A stretch of 38,692 nt of DNA. It comes from a virus. A program made the translations under genes and the position numbers. The stretch is from positions 1 to 38,692 of the IMG/VR virus record IMGVR_UViG_3300043411_001628. The stretch is one strand, 5' to 3'. Position 1 is the first letter of the stretch; each line of letters starts with the position of its first letter. This document shows, in pieces, positions 8,718 through 16,524 of this stretch. Below the pieces are notes generated by a model. That model saw only the letters and a list, made by a program, of their open reading frames with translations. It searched no databases and was not told the DNA's origin.

Positions 8718-8725
8718 TATTTATT
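8718..8725 (+). promoter_or_regulatory. TATTTATT motif before the 8730 start
   Basis: TATTTATT starts at the last base of the upstream stop codon (TGA 8715-8717 is adjacent) and ends 4 nt before the ATG at 8730. Confidence 0.4.
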
Positions 8726-8729
8726 CTTT

Positions 8730-9182
8730 ATGGAAGATCATCCTATGCATATTCTGACCAAGGCAGGTGTTCTTGCTTCTTTTTCAATTTCAAAGAAAAT
8801 TACGGAGCAAGAGATCGATGCTATGATGGCTCTTGCAAAACGCAAGGGTAAAAGCGAAGATGACGTAGTAAACATGGTCAAGAATAAGATCATGAAGGAA
8901 ATTGTTGATGCCACTCAAAAGGGAACTCTTCCCGGCATTCTACTCGATAACATTAAACCTCCATTGATTTCAATTCAATCGATTGAATCTTTGAATCGAA
9001 TGGTCATGGTTTTAAGTCAAAAACTCAAAGAAAAAAAGTTTGATAAACTTTCCCTTTGTTATTTTATCAATTATCTTGTTGGAAGTCTTCAGTTAACTGA
9101 AGAGGATTTTGAGGATTTCCATCGTCGGCTTCGAGATGCCAAAGAACGTAATGGAGATGAAGAAGATGATGAAGAAGATTAA
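8730..9182 (+). CDS. Hypothetical protein with acidic tail, 150 aa
   Basis: Largely helical, with a lysine-rich first half (ALAKRKGKSEDDVVNMVKNK) and a strongly acidic C-terminus (EERNGDEEDDEED-like). No known motif. Preceded by the TATTTAT element rather than a Shine-Dalgarno sequence. Confidence 0.6.
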   Translation: MEDHPMHILTKAGVLASFSISKKITEQEIDAMMALAKRKGKSEDDVVNMVKNKIMKEIVDATQKGTLPGILLDNIKPPLISIQSIESLNRMVMVLSQKLKEKKFDKLSLCYFINYLVGSLQLTEEDFEDFHRRLRDAKERNGDEEDDEED

Positions 9183-9229
9183 AATAAGTTGAGTTTTACC
9201 AAAAAATCTGTTAGTCTCCCAATCAAGTT

Positions 9230-10381
9230 ATGGAAATAATGAGTGCCGATGTTGCAAAACTTAATCTCTACCGTTCTGAAAAGACTGTGATGATCACAGG
9301 TGTTTCTGGCCAAGATGGGAGTCTGATGGCCGATTACCTGCTCAAAAACACAAACTTCAACATTGTTGGTGGGGCGCGAAGATTGGCGGTTCACAACCAT
9401 GGAAACTTTGCTCATTTGGAAAGCAATCCCCGATTCAGTTTGGTCAATTTTGATTTGACGGACACCCATTCTATTGATAAGCTCATTCGGGAATTGCGTC
9501 CACATTATTTCATAAATTTAGCCGCTCAAACATTTGTCAAGTCTTCATGGGACTTCCCTGTACAAACATGGGAGACCAATACCACTGGAGTTCTTCATAT
9601 CCTCGAAGCCATTCGACAACATTGCCCCAACTGTCGGTTTTACAATGCTGGATCAAGTGAAGAGTTTGGGGATGTCTCCTATTCTCCCCAAGACGAGAAA
9701 CATCCGTTGCGACCACGCTCACCCTATGGTGCAAGTAAGGCTGCGGCACGACAAGTTGTCAAGGTTTATCGGGAATCCTACAATCTCTTCGCAATCCAAT
9801 CATGGCTGTTTAACCATGAAGGTCCACGCCGAGGAAAGGAATTTGTCACTCGTAAAATCTCTTCCAAGGTTGTTGATATTTACAAGTCCCTGAAAGGGAA
9901 GTTCACTCCCATCATACCTTTGGAGTTGGGCAATCTTGATGCGATGCGAGATTGGTCCGATGCCGAAGACTGTGTACAAGCCATCTGGTTAATGCTCAAT
10001 AATTCCGTGCCTACCGAATACGTGGTATCAAACGGGAAGAGCCATTGCATCCGTGAATTTGTTGAACTGGCGTTTGAAGGGGTTGGCATCAAGGGAAAGT
10101 GGGTTGGCAGTGGAGTGGACGAAGTTTACAAATATGTGTCCGGACCTGTCTCGCCTGATGTGATTGAAGGAACGCTCGTGAAGATCAATCCTTCTTTCTA
10201 TCGACCAGCCGAAGTTGAATCCCTTTGCGGTGACAGCACCCGAATTCGTAAAGAGCTTGGATGGAAGCCTCAGACGGATTTCGCTCATTTGGTTGCTAAA
10301 ATGGTGAGCAATGACATGGATGAAGCGGGCTTGGAATCAGATTTTTTTAACCTCCACGTAAAGGTTGGCGGAATAAAATAA
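9230..10381 (+). CDS. gmd: GDP-mannose 4,6-dehydratase
   Basis: 383 residues, the usual length of the family. It converts GDP-mannose to GDP-4-keto-6-deoxymannose, the precursor of GDP-fucose, GDP-rhamnose and GDP-perosamine. NAD(P)-binding Rossmann motif GVSGQDGS at residues 24-31, NLAAQTFVKSSW, an SSEEFGD segment and the SDR catalytic pair in SPYGASKAAA (YxxxK) are all present, then NHEGPRRGKEFVTRKI typical of GMD. ATG at 9239 is an alternative start. No downstream reductase or epimerase is in the window, so the final sugar is unknown. With the glycosyltransferases at 2-640 and 27623 it suggests phage-directed glycosylation. Confidence 0.92.
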   Translation: MEIMSADVAKLNLYRSEKTVMITGVSGQDGSLMADYLLKNTNFNIVGGARRLAVHNHGNFAHLESNPRFSLVNFDLTDTHSIDKLIRELRPHYFINLAAQTFVKSSWDFPVQTWETNTTGVLHILEAIRQHCPNCRFYNAGSSEEFGDVSYSPQDEKHPLRPRSPYGASKAAARQVVKVYRESYNLFAIQSWLFNHEGPRRGKEFVTRKISSKVVDIYKSLKGKFTPIIPLELGNLDAMRDWSDAEDCVQAIWLMLNNSVPTEYVVSNGKSHCIREFVELAFEGVGIKGKWVGSGVDEVYKYVSGPVSPDVIEGTLVKINPSFYRPAEVESLCGDSTRIRKELGWKPQTDFAHLVAKMVSNDMDEAGLESDFFNLHVKVGGIK

Positions 10382-10466
10382 GTAAGAAAAGTGGAAACAT
10401 AACTATGTATCCATGAATCGAAATCTCCGGTATGAGGAGCTTTCACAAACGAAAGGTTAGTAAACT

Positions 10467-11138
10467 ATGAAAAAAGGTCTTACAGAGATCATCTTTATCG
10501 TGGACCGTTCCGGCTCCATGGAATCTATCCGAAAGGATATGATTGGCGGCTTCAACTCCTTCCTCAAAGAACAAAAGCGAGTTCCAACTGAGTGTAAGGT
10601 ATCCTTCTATCAATTTGATACCGATGGACCATGCGTGGTGGAAACAGTGTATGAGAAGTTGGATCTTCAACGGGTTGCCGATCTCAACACAGAAACATTT
10701 GTTCCCCGTGGCGGTACGCCTTTGTATGAAGCAATTGCAACGGTAGTGAAGAAGGTTGGTGAACGGTTGGCTGACACTGCTTCCAATGAACGTCCTGAAA
10801 GGGTGTTGGTTGTTGTGATTACGGACGGCGAAGAAAATTCCAGTCATGGCTGGACCGCCGAACAGGTCAAGCAAATGATTGAACATCAAGAAGAGAAATA
10901 CAAATGGGAGTTTGTGTATCTCGGAGCCAATCAGAACGCATGGGCAGTTGGCGCAACGATGGGCGTCAAAGGTTCTTCAACTCTTGCTTACGTGGCCTCC
11001 GCAGGAGGTACAAACGCTATGTGGAAGTCTCTTAGTGACAAAACCGCCAAATACCGTTCGGCTGTTAACGTTACTAAGGGCGTCGAGTTTGACGATGAAG
11101 ACGTTAAGTCTCAAGTTGATCAGGGCTACAAAATCTAA
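10467..11138 (+). CDS. von Willebrand factor A (VWA) domain protein
   Basis: 223 residues, nearly all one VWA fold. The MIDAS metal site is intact: DRSGSM at residues 13-18, the Thr in GGTPLYEA near 90, and ITDGEENS near 118. A weak Shine-Dalgarno (AAAGG) precedes the ATG. VWA proteins bind partners through the metal. In bacteria they often sit with TerD-type stress proteins or MoxR ATPases; here a TerD-like gene exists 18 kb away and no MoxR was seen. Role in the phage is unknown. Confidence 0.85.
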   Translation: MKKGLTEIIFIVDRSGSMESIRKDMIGGFNSFLKEQKRVPTECKVSFYQFDTDGPCVVETVYEKLDLQRVADLNTETFVPRGGTPLYEAIATVVKKVGERLADTASNERPERVLVVVITDGEENSSHGWTAEQVKQMIEHQEEKYKWEFVYLGANQNAWAVGATMGVKGSSTLAYVASAGGTNAMWKSLSDKTAKYRSAVNVTKGVEFDDEDVKSQVDQGYKI

Positions 11139-11160
11139 GGTTAGGCAACAGTACGTAAAG

Positions 11161-11190
11161 AACCCCCAGTGGTGACCCACTGGGGGTTTT
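11161..11190. terminator. Strong bidirectional terminator
   Basis: AACCCCCAGTGG and CCACTGGGGGTT form a perfect 12-bp stem with a TGAC loop. The outer AA/TT pairs and flanking T or A runs let it work both ways, between the convergent VWA (+) and HNH (-) genes. Confidence 0.92.
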
Positions 11191-11192
11191 GT

Positions 11193-11825
11193 TTAATCGT
11201 CAATTTCTTCAAGGAACAATTTCCAATCAGCGTGTCTCGCCTCACGGATGAGTTTGTATCGAGGAATTGGCTTTGGCTTTCCCGGCGTGGCGATAAGCTT
11301 CAAACCAACTTCCGAATTCAACTTGTCACCTTTCATGGAATTCAGCGCCTTGCTTGTTACAACAAGGTTGCCCCATGAGTTGTCGCCACCCTTGGAGCGT
11401 GGCAAAACGTGGTCGATGGAGATTTCTTCTCGCTTCAACTTCTGTCCCGTGTATTGGCAACGGTTACCGTCACGAATACGAATCTGGTCCGACGAAGGGT
11501 TCTTACCGAATTTAACTTCGGGTACCTTCGCATAGTTCTTCGCCACCAAAATCGTTGGAACTCGAATCTCCATCTTGACCGACTTGATGGAGAAGTCCCA
11601 TGGACGAACGGGGAGCAAAATCCACTCATCCCAGTTAACCGGCCTCATCTGGGGGTTGCTGAAATCTGGTGAACCGTCTTCCTTCTCGCCATAGTTAATG
11701 TCTAGGGCGTAGCTGTTCTTACCAGCCGCAAGGTCAACCAGCGCATCGCCAACGAGGGCGGTGTCTACGACCTTCCAGAACTTGTTCAACTTCAATACCA
11801 ATAGTTTTGTTTCAATGCCTTGCAT
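11193..11825 (-). CDS. HNH endonuclease (McrA/RRXRR-type layout)
   Basis: 210 residues. The C-terminal half carries an intact HNH core: IRDGNRCQYTGQKL, then ISIDHVLPRSKGGDN with the catalytic His after Asp, then WGNLVVTSKALNSMKGD. The single N-terminal Cys pair (CQYTG) and the long beta-rich N-terminal region resemble the free-standing HNH family common in bacteria and phages. Transcribed from its own promoter at 11851-11878, with AAAGGA close to the ATG. It may be a homing nuclease or a host-DNA-attacking enzyme. Confidence 0.85.
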   Translation of the reverse strand: MQGIETKLLVLKLNKFWKVVDTALVGDALVDLAAGKNSYALDINYGEKEDGSPDFSNPQMRPVNWDEWILLPVRPWDFSIKSVKMEIRVPTILVAKNYAKVPEVKFGKNPSSDQIRIRDGNRCQYTGQKLKREEISIDHVLPRSKGGDNSWGNLVVTSKALNSMKGDKLNSEVGLKLIATPGKPKPIPRYKLIREARHADWKLFLEEIDD

Positions 11826-11850
11826 AAATCCTTTCTTTGAGGATTGGGTT

Positions 11851-11878
11851 ATTATACCCTATCCTACCCAGAAGTCAA
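11851..11878 (-). promoter_or_regulatory. Sigma70-like promoter for the HNH gene
   Basis: On the minus strand: TTGACT, 16-nt spacer, TATAAT; 25 nt from the -10 box to the ATG at 11825. Confidence 0.85.
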
Positions 11879-11882
11879 GAGT

Positions 11883-12461
11883 TTATTTTCCTTCTTTTTC
11901 ATCCCACACTTGGTCAATGAGACCCCATTCCAAAGCTTGCCATGCATCAAAATACCGGTCACCAACTTTATCACACTGAGCTTTCCAAAACGATTCGGGT
12001 TTTTTTGTATGTTTTTCCATCAAATTCAGCCATCGTTTTTCCAAGTCATCCCAATGCACCAGATCGGATTTTACTTCATCATACCGCTTTGCTCCTAAAT
12101 CATCCCATCCCTGATGGACCATAAATGAGGTATTCGGCGTTGAATAGCGATGTCCCTTGGCTCCACAACATACCAATAGCGGTGCTGCCGACATACATTT
12201 ACCTATCGCAATCGTGTGAACAGGTGAATGAATGGTTTGAATGGCATCATACAAAGCAAACATATCATATTCACTTCCGCCAAATGAACCAATAAAAAGT
12301 TCAATCGGTTTCTCACTGGATTCGGTGTCCATGAGATATAATGCTTTGATGACGACGCCGATTGGGACCGTATCAATGTCGTCAAACAGAAAAATTCGGC
12401 GGTGGTTCTTGTCCACACCATAAACAAACAACACATCGATCCAGTCAGGAGTTGATTTCAT
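11883..12461 (-). CDS. ClpP-like serine protease
   Basis: 192 residues, starting at the ATG 3 nt after a TATTTATT element (an upstream ATG at 12482 precedes that element). ClpP/crotonase fold signatures: ELFIGSFGGSEYDMFALYDAI (SGG-like oxyanion region; G at the usual first Ser), nucleophile Ser91 in GKCMSAAPLL, His116 in TSFMVHQG and likely Asp168 in GDRYFDAWQALEWGLID. The triad is complete. Phage ClpP-like enzymes commonly mature capsids; here it is apart from any recognised capsid gene, so a regulatory proteolysis role is also possible. No Clp ATPase was seen. Confidence 0.85.
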   Translation of the reverse strand: MKSTPDWIDVLFVYGVDKNHRRIFLFDDIDTVPIGVVIKALYLMDTESSEKPIELFIGSFGGSEYDMFALYDAIQTIHSPVHTIAIGKCMSAAPLLVCCGAKGHRYSTPNTSFMVHQGWDDLGAKRYDEVKSDLVHWDDLEKRWLNLMEKHTKKPESFWKAQCDKVGDRYFDAWQALEWGLIDQVWDEKEGK

Positions 12462-12464
12462 GCA

Positions 12465-12472
12465 AATAAATA
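12465..12472 (-). promoter_or_regulatory. TATTTATT motif before the ClpP-like start
   Basis: Minus-strand TATTTATT ends 3 nt before the ATG at 12461. It is back to back with the copy at 12505 for the + gene. Confidence 0.4.
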
Positions 12473-12504
12473 GACAATTCAAACGTTACAGTCTCAATGA
12501 TATC

Positions 12505-12512
12505 TATTTATT
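12505..12512 (+). promoter_or_regulatory. TATTTATT motif before the 12519 start
   Basis: TATTTATT ends 6 nt before the ATG. Together with the minus-strand copy at 12465 it makes a divergent pair. Confidence 0.4.
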
Positions 12513-12518
12513 ATCAAG

Positions 12519-12860
12519 ATGAAGAGTGATATTTTAATCGTCTCTGATGCTTTGCTTGAACCGCCCTCAGAACCAATGGCCTTTAGGACGGTGACGATGA
12601 TGTGTCATTATGATCTAAAAATGGACATTCTTCTCCATACAACCCAAGAAATGAAGGATTTGTACTATAATTGGATGAAACCTCTTGGGCTCATGGACTA
12701 TGTTAATTATATTTTGAACGAGTTTGAATGGGAAAACGGTATCCGAATAGATGTCGTGAAGTTTTATCCGGATACCGTTGTAGTGAAAGCAATTCGAGTG
12801 GAAAATCAGCTTTCTTTGATAGGACAAATAAAGTCGATTACAGGTCTTCCCTGTAATTAA
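12519..12860 (+). CDS. Hypothetical protein, 113 aa
   Basis: A lone + strand gene between minus-strand units, diverging from the ClpP-like gene and overlapping the end of the phosphatase gene by 23 nt. Alpha/beta composition, no recognised motif. The N-terminal KSDILIVSDALLEPPSEPM and the dense TATTTAT element before it support translation. Confidence 0.6.
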   Translation: MKSDILIVSDALLEPPSEPMAFRTVTMMCHYDLKMDILLHTTQEMKDLYYNWMKPLGLMDYVNYILNEFEWENGIRIDVVKFYPDTVVVKAIRVENQLSLIGQIKSITGLPCN

Positions 12861-13650
12861 AAAATGTCATTGTCTTTCCGTCCCACACCGCCCAATGCGT
12901 GTTCCCATGTACGTCAAGATTCACGGTATAAGAACGATTGACGTTATCAAAGTCTTTCGCCTTGGGATGCCACATGCTTGTAGGATGATAACTGATTTTA
13001 TCCTTTTCATTCTGGAAACACCAATTGGTTCCCACTATCTGGGGCGTATGGCCCACGATTTGATTCAGGCCCATGATTGGGTAATACTCCCGTTCAAAGT
13101 CGCACCAGTCAATGCCTCCGACACGCTGCAATCCACCCCGAGAACGTCCTGCATGAAATATCCAACTCTTATCTCGATAACCGGGAATAATCTCGGCATC
13201 CAGATATGTTGCAATTGCCTTCAAGAATGCGGAGCGGTCTTTGTGTAACGCCGCAATGTCTTTTGGCAGATTGAACTTGTGCAACCCAGCGTGGGTAATC
13301 AACCACTTGTCATCCAGAATATGATACCATTGAAAGTGGTCCCAGATATTCTTACCTTCAAAGTTGTCGTGAATGAGAAAGTATTTCCATTCTTCGTAGC
13401 CACTACAGCGGAAATGAACATCAGGGCGAGCATAGTGAATGTCGTGGTTTCCATAAAGAAAAATTCGGTTGGGTTTCTTCACTTCGGCTTCCAACCAATC
13501 ACACATTTCACCAATCATCTGTGGGGTATCTCCGAAGTCGTCGAAGTGATCCCCAAGAAAGATAACCTCATCGGCACCTGCGCCCTTGATGATTTTGTCG
13601 GCTTCTTGCCAGCGCAAATGAAGATCGGGTATAATAAGTGTGATTTTCAT
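12838..13650 (-). CDS. Calcineurin-type metallophosphoesterase
   Basis: 270 residues. All metal-binding motifs are visible: PDLH at the N-terminus, FLGDHFDDFGD, LYGNHDIHY, HAGLHK and VGHTPQ. These define the two-metal phosphoesterase fold of Ser/Thr phosphatases, Ap4A hydrolases and the phosphatase domain of bacterial Pnkp. Its neighbour upstream in the strand order is a polynucleotide kinase lacking a phosphatase domain, so it could supply the missing 2',3'-phosphate removal; that is inference. The -10 box lies only 6 nt before the ATG. Confidence 0.88.
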   Translation of the reverse strand: MKITLIIPDLHLRWQEADKIIKGAGADEVIFLGDHFDDFGDTPQMIGEMCDWLEAEVKKPNRIFLYGNHDIHYARPDVHFRCSGYEEWKYFLIHDNFEGKNIWDHFQWYHILDDKWLITHAGLHKFNLPKDIAALHKDRSAFLKAIATYLDAEIIPGYRDKSWIFHAGRSRGGLQRVGGIDWCDFEREYYPIMGLNQIVGHTPQIVGTNWCFQNEKDKISYHPTSMWHPKAKDFDNVNRSYTVNLDVHGNTHWAVWDGKTMTFFNYREDL

Positions 13651-13656
13651 CCCACT

Positions 13657-13685
13657 ACTATACCCGATCCGAAGGCGTTTGTCAA
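13657..13685 (-). promoter_or_regulatory. Sigma70-like promoter giving a leaderless mRNA
   Basis: Minus strand TTGACA, 17-nt spacer, TATAGT; the -10 ends 6 nt before the ATG at 13650, so transcription should begin at or within a base of the start codon. Confidence 0.85.
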
Positions 13686-13692
13686 TCCCTTA

Positions 13693-14043
13693 TTACAGAG
13701 TAATAATGCGGGTCTTTTCTTTCTTTTCCCAACCAAGCTCTTTCATCTGTTCTTCATCGACAACTTCCATACCTTCGCCCGTTCCCATGACAATAAAAGC
13801 AATATTCTTCGCTTGAATCTGTTCTCGGAGCGGGCGTAGAGCCATGGCGATTTGCTGAGTAGCCGCCATTCGTTGCTGCATCCCCTCTGGAGCGATTTTG
13901 ATCACCACCACGGAGTTAGACTTCAACTCTTCAATATTGATGGTTGTAACCACGGTTCCGGCTGGAAGCGCAACAGTGGTGGAGGGAGGGGTGGGGGTAG
14001 TCTCAGGGACTACAAGTTCTGATTTTTGTGTGTTTTCACTCAT
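13693..14043 (-). CDS. Hypothetical protein, 116 aa
   Basis: Proline/threonine-rich N-terminus followed by a compact alpha/beta domain (VVTTINIEELKSNSVVVIKI ... QAKNIAFIVMGTGEGMEVVD). Its ATG overlaps the stop of the zinc-protein gene (ATGA), so it is the last gene of the 14831-13693 operon with the polynucleotide kinase. Family not recognised. Confidence 0.65.
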   Translation of the reverse strand: MSENTQKSELVVPETTPTPPSTTVALPAGTVVTTINIEELKSNSVVVIKIAPEGMQQRMAATQQIAMALRPLREQIQAKNIAFIVMGTGEGMEVVDEEQMKELGWEKKEKTRIITL

Positions 14044-14219
14044 TTCTTTTTGTCTTTCTTAGGTGGATGTAGTTCAGGACAAGAACCACTTTGATGGTCG
14101 GTCCATTTACCGCACATGGCACACCACTTTTTATGCCAGTCGATCTTACCAAAATTGGTATACCAGTTCTTGGCGTTGTAACCAAGAACAGGACGCTTGC
14201 CTTTACCGTTCTGACTCAT
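14040..14219 (-). CDS. Small zinc-binding protein, 59 aa
   Basis: Starts at the ATG overlapping the kinase stop (ATGA) and ends overlapping the next ATG (ATGA). Composition: basic N-terminus (SQNGKGKRPVLGYN), a CAMCGKW zinc-knuckle pair and a later SGSCPELH, which gives Cys/His ligands for one zinc, and a lysine-rich tail (KKDKKK). Such basic knuckles bind nucleic acid. Placement between the kinase and the 13693 gene suggests a helper in the same RNA or DNA process. Confidence 0.7.
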   Translation of the reverse strand: MSQNGKGKRPVLGYNAKNWYTNFGKIDWHKKWCAMCGKWTDHQSGSCPELHPPKKDKKK

Positions 14220-14677
14220 TTGGTGATGAACGTAACTTCATCGAATTCGGGAGATTCCGGCTTTTCGTAGTTACCCAACATGCGGTCAATTACGAACTGT
14301 GGAACGTCCCGCCCACCAGCCTTGGCCCGCTTGGAGTTTCGTTCCAATATCAGCTTACGGGGAAGGTCAAAGACGACGGCACGAAGATGTGCTCCTCGGC
14401 CACGAGCAATGTTGACGAAATCACGACGAGCCTTCTTGGACATAAACGTGGCGTCCACAACGACGTTTTCACCACGGTCCAAGGCGGCTCCCATTTCTTC
14501 TTTCAACAAAGCGAAGGCTCGGGCAGAAGCTTTCAAATCCTCTTCACCTGTTCCCACTCTCGCTCGGTTTCGGTCAGACGAGAGATAGATATAGCCATTA
14601 TCTTTGGCAAACTTCTCTCCCCATGTGCTCTTTCCGCTACCGGGAGCCCCGATTGTTAATATAGCAATGTTATTCAT
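14216..14677 (-). CDS. Polynucleotide kinase, kinase domain only (AAA_33)
   Basis: 153 residues, about half of T4 Pnkp. P-loop GAPGSGKST at residues 10-18; SSDRNRAR with Asp35 and Arg38, at the same positions as the Asp35 and Arg38 known to be essential in the T4 kinase; VVVDATFMSKKARRDF around 72-87; and a lid Arg near 123 in GGRDVPQ. It should phosphorylate 5'-OH ends of RNA or DNA. The T4 C-terminal 3'-phosphatase domain is absent. It lies in a four-gene overlapped operon, near a phosphoesterase and two RNA ligases. Confidence 0.85.
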   Translation of the reverse strand: MNNIAILTIGAPGSGKSTWGEKFAKDNGYIYLSSDRNRARVGTGEEDLKASARAFALLKEEMGAALDRGENVVVDATFMSKKARRDFVNIARGRGAHLRAVVFDLPRKLILERNSKRAKAGGRDVPQFVIDRMLGNYEKPESPEFDEVTFITK

Positions 14678-14831
14678 CTAAATAATCCAGATAGTGATGT
14701 CGGTCTCTAGCCGAAGAGTTTTCTTTCGGTTCGGGAACAAAGAGATAAAACATCACAAATACTATGATCACATACAGCATGGCTGGAACGAACCTGCCAA
14801 CTGCCCATAGCCATTGAACGAAATCTTTCAT
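14670..14831 (-). CDS. Small single-pass membrane protein, 53 aa
   Basis: Reads MKDFVQWLWAVGRF, then a hydrophobic helix PAMLYVIIVFVMFYLFVP, then a polar, His/Asp-rich tail. It is the first gene of the kinase operon; its stop overlaps the kinase ATG (8-nt overlap). Upstream are two copies of ACGTGACAAAA immediately before the start. Function unknown; the overlap with the kinase argues that it is real. Confidence 0.65.
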   Translation of the reverse strand: MKDFVQWLWAVGRFVPAMLYVIIVFVMFYLFVPEPKENSSARDRHHYLDYLDE

Positions 14832-14882
14832 TTTGTCACGTTTTTTGTCACGTTTTATTTTTCAGTATGATATGTATATCAC

Positions 14883-15602
14883 ATGAACAGTGAAATGTCA
14901 ACAAAGAAAGAGTATGTATGGGGAGAAAAAAACTTAATAGAACCAAAGATGAAATTCGAGAACAGTGGAGGGTTAGAAGAATGCGATACTATAACAGCCA
15001 TAAGCGTCTTGAACGGGAGAGGGCACTCACTAGATATTATAAAGTCAAAAAGTGGACGGCGGATAACCAGTTTATTGCGTAAACGATTTGGGAGGTTGGT
15101 TGTGGTTTCATATGCTGGAGTCCGTAGTAAACAATGTCCAGTTTCATTATGGACATGTAAATGTGATTGTGGTACTGAAAAAGTGGTTCGGAGTGATTTG
15201 TTAAAACGAGGGCTCACTAAGAGTTGTGGATGTCTGTATGCTCGAAAGGGATTGGAAAGTCCCCTCTGGAACGGAATTGGGGATATAAGTAAAACAGTTT
15301 TGACCCGAATTAAACAAGATGCCAAAACAAGAAAAATTCCTTTTGATTTAACTTTAGAGTATCTCTGGGAGCTTTATCTTAAACAAAACAAGAAATGTGC
15401 TTTGACTGGAGACGATATTTGTTTTGGCGCATTTGCAAAAGATAATAGTCGAACAGCTTCATTGGATAGAATCGATTCCTCTTTTGGATACGTGACAGGG
15501 AATGTTCAGTGGGTTCACAAAACAGTGAATTTTGCTAAACAATCCCTGTCACAAAAAGAGTTTATAGCGTTATGCCACAGAGTTGCGACTTACTCAGTTT
15601 AA
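14883..15602 (+). CDS. HNH homing endonuclease with zinc finger; start uncertain
   Basis: Coordinates give the whole open frame (239 aa). The recognisable protein begins near SLLRKRFGRLVV at 15070. It has a zinc finger (CKCDCGTEK ... KSCGC) then an HNH-like core: CALTGDDICFG, ASLDRIDSSFGYVTGNVQW and VHKTVNFAK. The gene at 17488-18036 is a clear paralogue and lacks the first 60 residues. Bases 14918-15082 also encode a different 54-aa basic peptide in another frame, so I think the true start is late, perhaps the TTG at 15075. Lone + strand gene in a minus-strand block, as expected of a mobile intronless homing gene. Confidence 0.8.
   Translation: MNSEMSTKKEYVWGEKNLIEPKMKFENSGGLEECDTITAISVLNGRGHSLDIIKSKSGRRITSLLRKRFGRLVVVSYAGVRSKQCPVSLWTCKCDCGTEKVVRSDLLKRGLTKSCGCLYARKGLESPLWNGIGDISKTVLTRIKQDAKTRKIPFDLTLEYLWELYLKQNKKCALTGDDICFGAFAKDNSRTASLDRIDSSFGYVTGNVQWVHKTVNFAKQSLSQKEFIALCHRVATYSV
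14918..15082 (+). CDS. Small basic peptide (RYYNS type) overlapping the HNH gene
   Basis: 54 residues, out of frame with the HNH frame: MGRKKLNRTKDEIREQW ... RMRYYNSHKRLERERALTRYY. A second peptide of the same kind (RRYYNS, then AERKRKRTAYRK) overlaps the start of the GIY-YIG gene at 27161-27313. Two independent occurrences in front of homing endonucleases suggest that this is the true reading frame here. Highly basic and helical, so nucleic-acid binding is plausible. Confidence 0.55.
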   Translation: MGRKKLNRTKDEIREQWRVRRMRYYNSHKRLERERALTRYYKVKKWTADNQFIA

Positions 15603-16231
15603 GGTTTCTTACCCAATGCGTTGGAAATTACCGATGCCGATACTCTGGCGTAACTATTTGCAAACATATCATAAATTGTATTGATAATGTCGCCCGTGAT
15701 GTGCCAGAACAGTGAAAACGGCCAATAAACGATCCAGCTAATCAGTTTGGATTTATGGGCAGAGGGGTTGAGTTTTTCGGAATAATATTGTTCGAGCGTT
15801 AATGTTCGTTTGTTATCCCCATACCCCTCTATCAAACTAATTTTTTCATTTGGATGTTCCTCAATGTATTTCCGACAGTACTTGAACCAGCGAAATACGG
15901 ACCATGCCCCACCAGCAATACCATAAGCGGCGACTCCGATTAAAAGTAACTGCCAATTGTGAAATAAAAGACCAAGATTGTTCCATCCCAAAAGAATAGC
16001 GAGGATGGTTGCAAAGATCGCAACACCGTGTTTGTCAACTTCGACAGATACGGTATAAACGATTGAAAGGGCTGCAAGCAAAAGCCAGAAGCCAAGAGCG
16101 CCAAAGGCGAAGAAACCAAGTATTGATTCTAACATAGGTGTATGAGTTTGTGTTATTTGTTGAACTGATTCTACTACTGCGTTTGTTTTTGTTTGACTAA
16201 AGTGGATTGACCAACTGAATGCATCGAGCAT
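15599..16231 (-). CDS. Multi-pass membrane protein, 210 aa
   Basis: Convergent with the HNH gene, overlapping by 4 nt. The first 32 residues are polar; an alternative ATG at 16135 starts directly before the first helix. Hydrophobic helices lie at about 35-60, 67-85 and 92-112 (LESILGFFAFGALGFWLLL; AIFATILAILLGW; WQLLLIGVAAYGIAGGA), followed by a charged cytoplasm-type region (YCRKYIEEHPNEK) and a further amphipathic aromatic segment near 170-195. No family recognised. Last gene of the 17454-15599 operon. Confidence 0.7.
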   Translation of the reverse strand: MLDAFSWSIHFSQTKTNAVVESVQQITQTHTPMLESILGFFAFGALGFWLLLAALSIVYTVSVEVDKHGVAIFATILAILLGWNNLGLLFHNWQLLLIGVAAYGIAGGAWSVFRWFKYCRKYIEEHPNEKISLIEGYGDNKRTLTLEQYYSEKLNPSAHKSKLISWIVYWPFSLFWHITGDIINTIYDMFANSYARVSASVISNALGKKP

Positions 16232-16233
16232 AA

Positions 16234-16524
16234 TTAAGCAATGTTTATGATGGTTTGTATTTGAATGTTTGCCGGAGTAACCCGAACCGGAATGAAATTA
16301 TCTTTGTAGCCATACATGGCAGTCATGCGTTTGTTGATTTCCGCTTTCCATTCCGACTCAGTATCAAAGACAATGTAGTCGGCTTTATTCTCATAACCTC
16401 CGGGATAGCCATGGCCGGGAGCGGTACGACTACGCTCATCCCCTTCCACATAATATTGTGAAAATTCAATAATGGCAAAATGTGGCCCTTTGGGGACTTC
16501 GCTTTTGTTGTGTATCCATTTCAT
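16234..16524 (-). CDS. Hypothetical protein, 96 aa
   Basis: Polar alpha/beta protein (HFAIIEFSQYYVEGDERS ... DYIVFDTESEWKAEINKRM) with no motif I can name. Its ATG overlaps the stop of the preceding gene and it ends 2 nt before the membrane-protein start, so it is operonic. Confidence 0.65.
   Translation of the reverse strand: MKWIHNKSEVPKGPHFAIIEFSQYYVEGDERSRTAPGHGYPGGYENKADYIVFDTESEWKAEINKRMTAMYGYKDNFIPVRVTPANIQIQTIINIA

Noticed and set aside
10412-10459. 15-aa ORF (MNRNLRYEELSQTKG) before the VWA gene
   Set aside because: Too short, with no second copy or overlap arrangement to support it.
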